The position numbers and the translations under genes are program-made. A DNA stretch of 51,296 nt from Paenibacillus terrae. Its GTDB lineage: Bacteria > Bacillota > Bacilli > Paenibacillales > Paenibacillaceae. A model generated the notes under the pieces. The model had not been told where the DNA came from. It saw only the letters and a program-made list of their open reading frames with translations, and made no database searches. Position 1 is the first letter of the stretch, and the number at the start of each line of letters is the position of its first letter. Positions 27,231 through 34,010 of the stretch are shown here, piece by piece. The stretch is taken from assembly GCF_000943545.1 (NCBI RefSeq), contig NZ_JTHP01000050.1:1-51296 (forward strand). The letters are read 5' to 3'.

Positions 27231-27533
27231 TTAACTATTTTTTAAATCCAGCAGTTTTTCAGCCAATTGATTTTTCAATTTTTCTTCATTAAGCCCTGTT
27301 ACAAATCCCATGATGTTCATATATGGTTTTTCATCGGTTTTAAAATTATTAGTTGTCAGAACAATATCGACGTTGTCAATAATATTCGGTAATTCCGTCA
27401 TACTCGTTTTAATGATATCGTAATGTTCAATTCCTGCTTCTTTTAATACCTCTTTCACTCCATCTGCCGCGATAGTAGAAGTTGCTACTCCGCTTCCACA
27501 AGCTACGGCGATTTTAATTTTTGAATTTGACAT
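27231..27533 (-). CDS. gatB: PTS galactitol-type transporter subunit IIB
   Basis: 100 residues from the ATG at 27531-27533, preceded by AGGAGG. A longer frame exists up to 27719 but lacks family similarity before this point. The phosphorylated cysteine is C12 in AVACGSGVATST, as in GatB-type IIB proteins. It accepts phosphate from the IIA encoded at the far end of the operon. It is the first gene of the operon and so lies closest to the promoter and the cre-like site at 27700. Confidence 0.92.
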   Translation of the reverse strand: MSNSKIKIAVACGSGVATSTIAADGVKEVLKEAGIEHYDIIKTSMTELPNIIDNVDIVLTTNNFKTDEKPYMNIMGFVTGLNEEKLKNQLAEKLLDLKNS

Positions 27534-27699
27534 GTTAATTCCTCCTGGTATGTTAGTTTTCGAAGCTAGGTTTAAATCCATTTCCAATCCCAAAGGGTTG
27601 AAAAAATCCTCCTTGCAAATTGTTTTATATTTCCTTTTACTCAGCAGGATTAACTTCTTTCTTGCTGTGGATTCATAATAACATGATGAATTCAATTGT

Positions 27700-27713
27700 T
27701 GTATTCGTTTACA
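27700..27713 (-). promoter_or_regulatory. cre-like site upstream of the polyol PTS operon
   Basis: On the minus strand the site reads TGTAAACGAATACA, which fits TGWAANCGNNNNCA. It lies 167 bases before the gatB start. The 27534-27803 leader also has a strong AAGGAGG with no start codon after it; no promoter could be fixed with confidence. Confidence 0.5.
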
Positions 27714-27803
27714 TCCCACTTTATAGACAACCGGTTGTACAATATAGTGATGAAAAAAATGATTTCCCCTCGATATTTTTCAGGTTAAAATCCATCTATT
27801 CCA

Positions 27804-28262
27804 ATGAATTCAATCGTATCAGCGAGTTCCGGTACGGGTACAGCGGTAGATGAGGCTGAGCTGCAACATGTAGACGTGAGAGATGATGAATCCTGGTACA
27901 TGACGTCCTATGAAGAGGAATCTATATCTGCCACAACGGAGGAAATGACTCTTAGCAGCGCAGATTTGGTATTGCCCGGGTTGATTCCATTTTGTCTCAC
28001 TCGTATATATGACAGCTCCAGGTTTGCTGAACTACCTCGGTTTTTCTTTTCTTCATTAATTCCTGTCCGTCCTGTACCTCGCCAGTTCTGGTATTGGAAT
28101 CGTATCCATTGGGGGAGGGGAATCTCCATGCTAATGTGGGCAGTACGAGTATATCCGCTTGCTGGATATCCCCTCTCTGCAGCTCCTTGCGAAATAACTG
28201 AAAATGTGCTGAGAATTGTCCGCGTTCGTTGCGTACCCGTACTTGATGCTCTATATCAGTAA
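27804..28262 (+). pseudogene. Remnant of an RHS/wall-associated repeat protein
   Basis: An open frame of 152 codons carries an acidic Ser/Glu-rich stretch, then SSADLVLPGLIPFCLTRIYD, matching the DLxLPGxGLPLxLxRTYNS start of RHS-core proteins. After this the sequence soon loses similarity and the full protein (normally over 1500 residues) is missing. No ribosome binding site is clear. The fragment probably marks a deleted toxin or surface-protein locus. The identification rests on this one motif and its acidic leader. Confidence 0.65.
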
Positions 28263-29046
28263 AACTTCGTTACTAAAATTCTTAGGAAAAGTCTCACTTG
28301 GATTTCCCACTTCCCGTCCTATGTATATCGCTGCTGAAAGCAACCATAATTATCCCACATTTTCCCACATTCTACTGTGGTTAGATAACGATCAAATCAG
28401 TTAGTGTAATTCCTTCGATGAAATAATGCTGCCAGATGAAATATACGATAATGAAAGGAAACAAAACAAAGTATTCTCTCATGTGTTTTAGTTCATCATG
28501 TTTACATCAAGTCTTTACTTATTTTCCTTTACTCAAAAGCATGAAATTTTAATTAAAAATCGATCATACATGCGGCGATCTTTCGTATTTTTCATCGCTT
28601 GCATGACTTCATTCCACTCTAATGATTTGTTCATCCTCATTCCTTACCTATCCGAATATGGTTTCTTAACTATTGACAAGCAGGGTTGAAATTCCTGATC
28701 CTAGTTTTCTAATCTTTAGTTCAACTTATATAGATTACACAAACTTATTATCTTATCCAATATAAAAATTAAAAAAACAATTTGACACTTTTTCTATATG
28801 TCGTGAATTGCCTTTAGTATATGAGCGTTTCTATCTTTCTTTACTCTTTGTCTTAACTGCCATCGGCTTGCTCCTTCTTTATCAAAAAGAATTTTTCTCA
28901 TTTGCTATACACTTCTTTTTGTTATCTTTATAGTATTGACCAAGAGTGTCAAAAATAATAAAAGATAAAAAAGCTTCCTTTAGAATTTCATGATTGTCAT
29001 TGTATAATCAGCATAATTTCAAATAGGCATTCCCTGTTATTTAGGG
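28263..29046. other. Long AT-rich intergenic region with no supported gene
   Basis: About 780 bases without a gene that I can support. It holds the second copy of the dispersed repeat (28729-28811). After that copy a short plus-strand frame (to about 28934) encodes a hydrophobic stretch like LLFVLTAIGLLLLYQ, possibly the remains of a membrane protein, but with no start signal. The rest looks like decayed DNA downstream of the RHS remnant. Confidence 0.6.
28729..28811. repeat. Dispersed intergenic repeat, copy 2 (partial)
   Basis: It shares TTATCCAATATAAAAA, CAATTTGACACTTT and ATATGTCGTGAATTG, in the same order and orientation, with 8785-8879. The left arm of the hairpin is missing here. Confidence 0.7.
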
Positions 29047-29098
29047 TTTGCAATATAAAAAGTAATCTTGTATCATTTTCAGTGAATGAACGTTCACT
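29047..29098 (+). promoter_or_regulatory. Promoter with TetR-type operator before the arginase-family gene
   Basis: A candidate -35 TTTGCA (29047-29052) and -10 TATCAT (29071-29076) are 18 bases apart. The palindrome AGTGAATGAACGTTCACT at 29081-29098 overlaps the expected start of transcription. Its form, with a TGAACGTTCA core, is typical of TetR-family operators, and a TetR gene is the second gene downstream. Confidence 0.6.
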
Positions 29099-29124
29099 AA
29101 CTTAAATAAAAGGAGAAATTTCTT

Positions 29125-30033
29125 ATGAATGAAATGGATACAAGCCGTACACTGCGTTTGTTATTCCCTCAATGGCAAGGAGGGAACAACCCTCCTTACG
29201 TTCTGGGAGCTCACTTGTTAAACTGGCTTGCTCCCAAGTCTAATGGTCCTTTTGAAGAAGTACCCGTCGATCTGAACCCTAATGTAGAAAAAGAACAAGG
29301 TATAATTGCCAAAAGTACCGTATTGCAACAAGCTAGATCAGCCAAAAGTCTAATTCATAAACATAACCCTGAACGTATCGTTGTCCTTGGAGGGGATTGC
29401 AGTGTAGAACTTGCTCCTTTTTCTTATTTGAATGAGAAATATGATGGAGATGTTGCTCTGTTATGGGTAGATGCTCACCCTGATGTCTCGATCCCTGAAG
29501 ACTTTGAAAATCATCATGCTCATGTTCTTGCCAATTTGCTTGGTGTAGGTGATCAGGAATTTGTTGCAGAGGTTCCTCATCTTTTTAAACCTGAACAAAT
29601 CCTATATGTAGGATTGAACGACATGATCGATGCTCTTCACTCAGAGCCCATGAAAAACATGAAATTAGATATTGTAGGTCCCGATGAAATTAAGCAGGAT
29701 AGTTCTAAAGTGCTCCAATGGCTAGCTGAGAAAAAACCGTCCAAGATTATTATTCATTTTGATCTGGATGTACTGGATATGAAAGAATTCCGTTCTCTTC
29801 TGGTTGCTTATCCGGGAACATACGAAGAATACACCAAGAGCTTCCCACAAGGATCAAGTATGGAAACCATTATCCGAGTTTTGCAAGATGTAGCCAAATC
29901 CTATGATGTAGTCGGTCTAGGGATCACTGAACATTTCCCTTGGGACTCTTATTTCTTGGCGAACATGCTGTCTCGTTTACCTCTGCTTGGAGATATTGAT
30001 AATAAAGAGCGTCCAGTCTTTAATACACTTTAA
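29125..30033 (+). CDS. Arginase/ureohydrolase family protein with altered metal site
   Basis: 302 residues with the ureohydrolase fold. The metal-ligand motifs are VDAHPD (D116, H118, D120), FDLDVLD (D213, D215, D218) and an ITEHFPWD near 275. The first ligand motif reads GGDCS at 89-93, with Cys92 where arginases and agmatinases have His. The family hydrolyses guanidino compounds to urea using two Mn ions. The Cys may weaken or change the first metal, so this could be a divergent ureohydrolase rather than arginase. AAGGAG precedes the ATG at 8 bases. It is probably cotranscribed with the TetR gene and repressed from the palindrome at 29081. Confidence 0.83.
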   Translation: MNEMDTSRTLRLLFPQWQGGNNPPYVLGAHLLNWLAPKSNGPFEEVPVDLNPNVEKEQGIIAKSTVLQQARSAKSLIHKHNPERIVVLGGDCSVELAPFSYLNEKYDGDVALLWVDAHPDVSIPEDFENHHAHVLANLLGVGDQEFVAEVPHLFKPEQILYVGLNDMIDALHSEPMKNMKLDIVGPDEIKQDSSKVLQWLAEKKPSKIIIHFDLDVLDMKEFRSLLVAYPGTYEEYTKSFPQGSSMETIIRVLQDVAKSYDVVGLGITEHFPWDSYFLANMLSRLPLLGDIDNKERPVFNTL

Positions 30034-30052
30034 TCCAAATGCAGACTATGGT

Positions 30053-30131
30053 AATGTACATGGTATGATGGATGTACATTATTTCGCGAAACAAGGAGGT
30101 TGCAGGGATAAGAGCCAAGAAGGTATCCCTG
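30053..30131. repeat. Two inverted repeats between the arginase-family and TetR genes
   Basis: AATGTACAT (30053-30061) pairs perfectly with ATGTACATT (30072-30080), and CAGGGATA (30103-30110) with TATCCCTG (30124-30131). Neither has a T-tract. They may be operator sites or RNA stems limiting regulator expression. Confidence 0.55.
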
Positions 30132-30146
30132 TACATTTGAAGTACA

Positions 30147-30770
30147 ATGAATAACTCTGAACCGCCTAAATCGAAACGAATGAAACAAAAAGACGATAGC
30201 AGACGCTTGCTCATCGAGGCTGCTGTTCGATGTTTTTCACGCAATGGATTTCACAAAACAGGCATTGTCGAAATTGCGAAAGAAGCAGGAATGAGTGCAG
30301 GGAATCTGTACCGCCACTTTCCAAGTAAAGATGCATTTATTATTGCACTGGTGGAAGAAGAACAGCGCCATGCCTTATCCAAAATGGAATTTAAAGAAAC
30401 CGAAAAAGATCCTCTCGGACAGATTCTGACGATTATAACTAGTTGTGTCAGTAATCCCGTATATCCTATGGACCAGAGATTATGGATCGAAATTTTGGCT
30501 GAAGCTTCACGCAATAAGGGTGTGCGACATGTCTTCAATCAAAGTGATATCATCATGCGTGAATCATTCAAAAATCTGCTTACAAGTGCTATTCATGAAA
30601 AACAAGTAGATCCAGATTATGATGTGGAGACCCTTTCTCTCTGGTTATATGCGCTGATTGACGGCCTTATTGCACGTACAGCCACTGACGAACAATTCAG
30701 TTTTGATCACCATATGAGTCAATTCAATCAACTGATTCGCCAAGCATTAAAACCCAAAGAGTTCCAATAA
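30147..30770 (+). CDS. TetR/AcrR family transcriptional regulator
   Basis: 207 residues with an N-terminal TetR helix-turn-helix (about 18-64): EAAVRCFSRNGFHKTGIVEIAKEAGMSAGNLYRHF has the expected spacing and the terminal Y-x-H-F. The C-terminal part is helical and fits a ligand-binding dimer domain. The ribosome binding site before the ATG at 30147 is weak, and a nearby in-frame ATG at 30180 is a second option. It probably represses its own operon from the palindrome at 29081-29098. The ligand is unknown. Confidence 0.88.
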   Translation: MNNSEPPKSKRMKQKDDSRRLLIEAAVRCFSRNGFHKTGIVEIAKEAGMSAGNLYRHFPSKDAFIIALVEEEQRHALSKMEFKETEKDPLGQILTIITSCVSNPVYPMDQRLWIEILAEASRNKGVRHVFNQSDIIMRESFKNLLTSAIHEKQVDPDYDVETLSLWLYALIDGLIARTATDEQFSFDHHMSQFNQLIRQALKPKEFQ

Positions 30771-30773
30771 AAG

Positions 30774-30825
30774 AAACAGCGGCAGCTATGGACGAGAAAA
30801 TAAAGTCTTGGACTGCCGCTGTTTT
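30774..30825. terminator. Terminator after the TetR gene
   Basis: AAACAGCGGCAG pairs with CTGCCGCTGTTT, followed by Ts. It separates converging genes. Confidence 0.85.
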
Positions 30826-30849
30826 ACGATTACTTTAATGGCGCCTCCG

Positions 30850-31572
30850 TCAACTGTTTTTTGGCGTACAATAACCATCCTCGCAAACATTGCCTGATTC
30901 TTGGTTTAGAGTCGTATCTAACGTCATCAGCGGATGTTCCTCGTCCCATGCTTTTTGCAGCGCCTCCAGAAATACTTCGCTTGATTGTGCTGCGCCTGAA
31001 ATCGTATATTTGCGGTTGATGACAAAGAATGGTACACCTTTAGCTCCAAGGTTGCTTGCTTCGCGCCCATCTGCACGAACTTCATCCGCATATTGCGTGC
31101 TTTCCAGCACGTTGATCGTTTTCTCGCGATCCATACCGGCTTCCGCCGCTATGTCGGCCAGTGTGTCCGCGTCGCCGATATGCTTGGAATCTGTGAAATA
31201 CGCTTTATACAAAAGCTCCAACACTTCCGCACTCTTGCCATAGGTACCCGCAAACTTGATCAATCGATGCGCATCGAGCGAATTAGTAGGGATTATTCGG
31301 TCAAATCGAAAATCCACTCCATCACTCTTCGCTTGTTGGGCAAATTGTTTATGCATGGCCTTGGCTTCTTCTCTGCTGCCACCATGCTTTGAAACATACA
31401 AGTCGTGTACATCGTAAGCAGGGTATTTCTCGGCATAAGGATCTAGCTGGAAGCTCCGGTACTCCACATTCACTTTATCTTTGGATGCAAACCGCCCCAG
31501 CCCGTCCTCGAAACGCTGTTTTCCGATATAACAAAATGGGCAGCCAATGTCCGACCAAATCTCTACTTTCAT
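30850..31572 (-). CDS. DsbA family oxidoreductase (FrnE-like)
   Basis: 240 residues with a thioredoxin fold interrupted by a helical insert, as in FrnE/YwbO proteins. The active-site motif is C11-P-F-C14 in DIGCPFCYIG, and the cis-Pro loop is GVPFFVINRKYTISGA. There is no signal peptide, so it acts in the cytosol. FrnE-like proteins are disulfide oxidoreductases, in some cases acting in polyketide pathways or redox stress; the partner is unknown. The C-terminus has an added CEDGYC pair of cysteines which may form a second redox site. It is the second gene after an NAD(P)-binding protein gene, 43 bases apart. Confidence 0.9.
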   Translation of the reverse strand: MKVEIWSDIGCPFCYIGKQRFEDGLGRFASKDKVNVEYRSFQLDPYAEKYPAYDVHDLYVSKHGGSREEAKAMHKQFAQQAKSDGVDFRFDRIIPTNSLDAHRLIKFAGTYGKSAEVLELLYKAYFTDSKHIGDADTLADIAAEAGMDREKTINVLESTQYADEVRADGREASNLGAKGVPFFVINRKYTISGAAQSSEVFLEALQKAWDEEHPLMTLDTTLNQESGNVCEDGYCTPKNS

Positions 31573-31615
31573 TTCGTTCCTCTCCCTTCACTTGATAAAC
31601 AGATCGAATCATTTC

Positions 31616-32263
31616 TCAACTGTTGTATACAATCGGCATTTGATGAATTAAGGATGGCTCGGAAGCTGCATGATACATAAATTTAGCGATATTTTCTCGG
31701 GATACCCCCATCTTGGCTGGCTGATCGCCTAGCGAGTAAGCATAATGAACGTTTTCCTTATGCCTTACATTTGGATTAATAATCCGAACTACTGTCCAGT
31801 CTAAAGAAGATCGCTTGATGATTTTCTCAAGCTTTTTCATTTCGTGATAACCATTCGGAAACATCACCTTGGCCATAATTCCTGGTACAACTGTGGCAAT
31901 CGAATTCCGATCCTTATCAGATTTCAAGGTTGGAGTAGCAAGTGTAATGAGTCGTTTCTTATTTAACTTCCTCATCGCATTTACAATAATCTCATGACCA
32001 TCTGCAACAGGGGTACCTTTTAATTTTCTGGACGTATCGAGTGCGGGTCCCAATGTGCTAATGACGACATCAGCATTCGATAGTGCTTGTTCCACCAAGT
32101 CTTGATTAGATAATTGACCCTCGACAACATTTAGCTTCTCATGTTTCTGTCCAATTTTCCCCGCATTTCTAGCATAAAGGGTAACGTTATCCCCGTTTTG
32201 AATTGCTACCTCAGTCAAAATTTTCCCAATTGCACCACTACCACCAAAAAGCGTTATGTTCAT
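31616..32263 (-). CDS. NAD(P)-binding oxidoreductase (NmrA/atypical SDR family)
   Basis: 215 residues. The N-terminal dinucleotide-binding loop is FGGSGAIGK at 5-13, followed by VVISTLGPALD and a short helical C-terminus; the LDWTVVR segment near 154 is typical. Family members bind NADP and act as reductases or redox sensors; the catalytic Tyr-x-x-x-Lys of classical SDRs is not obvious. The ATG at 32263 is likely. It is transcribed divergently from the TetR gene at 32483, with a shared 219-base control region. Confidence 0.87.
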   Translation of the reverse strand: MNITLFGGSGAIGKILTEVAIQNGDNVTLYARNAGKIGQKHEKLNVVEGQLSNQDLVEQALSNADVVISTLGPALDTSRKLKGTPVADGHEIIVNAMRKLNKKRLITLATPTLKSDKDRNSIATVVPGIMAKVMFPNGYHEMKKLEKIIKRSSLDWTVVRIINPNVRHKENVHYAYSLGDQPAKMGVSRENIAKFMYHAASEPSLIHQMPIVYNS

Positions 32264-32348
32264 TAGTCGATCACCTCGATATTATATTGCAAGAATGTGC
32301 TGATAACTCAATGAGCATTTAGGTTATAACAAAACTTAATCGAACTTT

Positions 32349-32440
32349 CGTTGAATATATAACGTTCGTTGGTTATTATTATATGGATTATGTTGATTTC
32401 TTCAATCGCTAAAAAAGTGATTTTTGTTTTATATTCAACG
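32349..32440. promoter_or_regulatory. Candidate operator sites between divergent NAD(P)-binding and TetR genes
   Basis: CGTTGAATATATAACG at 32349-32364 is an imperfect palindrome, and its half CGTTGAATAT recurs in reverse at 32431-32440. Two related half-sites between a TetR gene and its divergent neighbour suggest autoregulation and control of both. The assignment is inference from position and symmetry. Confidence 0.45.
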
Positions 32441-32482
32441 GATTCAAATAATTTGTTAAATATCTTCTGGAGGCTATACATT

Positions 32483-33052
32483 ATGGGAGTTAAAATTGAT
32501 CGTAGAATCCTAAAAACAAAGGCAGCCATATTTAATGCATTTATAGGTTTGATCTCGGAGAAGGATTTTGAAGAAATAACTATTAATGAGATTGCGGATC
32601 GGGCGAATGTTAACAGGGGAACCATTTATTTTCACTACACCGATAAATACGATCTTCTTAACAAATGCATCGATGAGCATTTGAGCAGAATGATCTCCGT
32701 TTGCATCTCAACCGATCCAAATCAGGAAAAGGTTGATTTTATTCATTCTTTGTTACCTGTTTTTCAATACTTTGAGCAGAACCATACGTTTTTCGCTTCC
32801 ATGCTTTCGAATAAAGGAATCCCTGCATTTCGGGAGCATATGTTAGAGATCGTGACAGGGAACATAAAAGACCAAGTCAATATGGAGGACCTTAATAAGG
32901 GGTATGACAAGCTATTGATCACGCACTTTATGGCCTTTGCATTCATTGGGGTAATCGAATGGTGGATTATAAATAACATGCCACATTCACCGAAATACAT
33001 GGCCGAACAGGTATGGGGATTGTTTAAAAGGAATCAGGTATACCCTTCATAA
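32483..33052 (+). CDS. TetR/AcrR family transcriptional regulator
   Basis: 189 residues from the ATG at 32483, which follows TCTGGAGG; the frame runs upstream to 32369 but without a ribosome binding site. The helix-turn-helix covers about residues 14-60, with ITINEIADRANVNRGTIYFHYTDKYDLL. The C-terminal helical domain resembles the TetR_C_33 type of YfiR-like Firmicutes regulators. Its likely target is the divergent NAD(P)-binding protein gene. Confidence 0.88.
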   Translation: MGVKIDRRILKTKAAIFNAFIGLISEKDFEEITINEIADRANVNRGTIYFHYTDKYDLLNKCIDEHLSRMISVCISTDPNQEKVDFIHSLLPVFQYFEQNHTFFASMLSNKGIPAFREHMLEIVTGNIKDQVNMEDLNKGYDKLLITHFMAFAFIGVIEWWIINNMPHSPKYMAEQVWGLFKRNQVYPS

Positions 33053-33099
33053 GCGAGATAACCCGTTCTTTAACTTATAGATTAGCGAAAACAAGTTAT

Positions 33100-33132
33100 T
33101 TGAGAACATCATGTATTACACGATGTTCTCAA
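33100..33132. terminator. Strong hairpin after the TetR gene
   Basis: TTGAGAACATC pairs perfectly over 11 bp with GATGTTCTCAA. There is no T-tract, but its place 48 bases after the stop codon fits a terminator or transcript-end stem. Confidence 0.55.
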
Positions 33133-33160
33133 CGAGTATGAAAAATTGAGTCTGTAAAAT

Positions 33161-33538
33161 AGATTGTGTAAACTCCCCAAACCATTAAAATGGTAATCAA
33201 AGAAAGGTTGGGGAGCGCACATGGGACTTTGGACGAAACAGCAACTGAGAGCGTTCATCAAAGAGAATAAGCTGGTGACGGCTCAAGATGCACAGAAGGC
33301 TTTAAAAGAGTTATTTGCTGAAACTTTGCAAGAGATGTTGGAGGCCGAGCTGGATACCCATCTGGGCTATGAGAAACATGAAGTCCAAGCCAAAACGACA
33401 CGCAACAGCCGTAACGGAAAAAGCAAGAAAACGGTGGTGAGTGAATACGGCGAACAGGAGATCAGCGTCCCTCGGGACCGGTTGGGTGAATTGGAGCCGC
33501 TGGTCGTGACAAAAATATCGAATGTCTTCTTTACGTAA
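33161..33538 (+). mobile_element. Truncated IS256-family transposase with left end
   Basis: The frame 33221-33538 encodes the first 105 residues of an IS256/Mutator transposase, including KELFAETLQEMLEAELDTHLGY and RNSRNGKSKKTV, then EPLVVTK and a stop. The catalytic DDE domain (a further 280 or so residues) is absent. GATTGTGTAAACTCCCC at about 33161 resembles the family left end, and CTCCCCAA/TTGGGGAG arms pair before the start codon. The right part and right end are missing, so the copy cannot move by itself. Confidence 0.85.
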
Positions 33539-33715
33539 TACCTTGTCACCAACTATGTGTGAATGCACTGTGGAGAGGAGTTCCATTCTCCCGCATTCGG
33601 GCCTTTGAGTTCCAGATAATATTGCAGTAATTTCTCATCATCCTTATTCATTGATAATGCCCCCATCATTAAGTTATAAAATCCAAGCTTAAGCAGGAAA
33701 TTTGCAGAAGCGGTT

Positions 33716-33934
33716 ATGATTGAAGACGATACCTTCTATATATGGGTTGAAGAATACATTGTAAGCAGAATATCAAGTGGGAAAGGCATAAAGTTGGAAG
33801 AGCAATTTTTGTTCGTATTTAATCGAATTGAACAAACCAAACATAGGGTAGTTTTGATTGGAAACTTTGTGTCGATGTACATTGAACCAAACAGGATTAA
33901 GTATTCTGTCTCTGAAAATGGACCAAATAATTAA
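33716..33934 (+). CDS. Short hypothetical protein, possibly a gene remnant
   Basis: A 72-codon frame, open in-frame back to about 33684, encodes a soluble, acidic-then-basic protein with DDTFYIWVEEY and NFVSMYIEPNRIKYSV. The composition looks like real protein, but I do not recognise the family and see no ribosome binding site. On the opposite strand 33540-33700 another coding-like stretch (LLQYYLELKGPNAGEW) is present. Both may be remains of genes broken at the IS256 insertion. A terminator follows at 33939. Confidence 0.35.
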   Translation: MIEDDTFYIWVEEYIVSRISSGKGIKLEEQFLFVFNRIEQTKHRVVLIGNFVSMYIEPNRIKYSVSENGPNN

Positions 33935-33938
33935 AAAA

Positions 33939-33968
33939 AGTTTGTATCGCTGTGCGGCGACACAAACT
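33939..33968. terminator. Terminator between converging transcripts
   Basis: AGTTTGT and TCGC pair with GGCGA and ACAAACT, with an A-tract on the left. It lies 42 bases after the end of the GH32 gene on the minus strand. Confidence 0.75.
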
Positions 33969-34010
33969 AAATCCATAGAGATACAAATATCATTATTTAA
34001 CTTTTCTTAA

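Noticed and set aside
28498..28689. A 63-codon plus-strand frame in the gene-poor region
   Set aside because: It has no ribosome binding site, no domain similarity and odd composition (Phe/Ser-rich), as in AT-rich non-coding DNA.
30040..30140. A riboswitch before the TetR gene
   Set aside because: The inverted repeats here are short, lack a terminator tail and match no riboswitch fold I know; operator or RNA stems are simpler.
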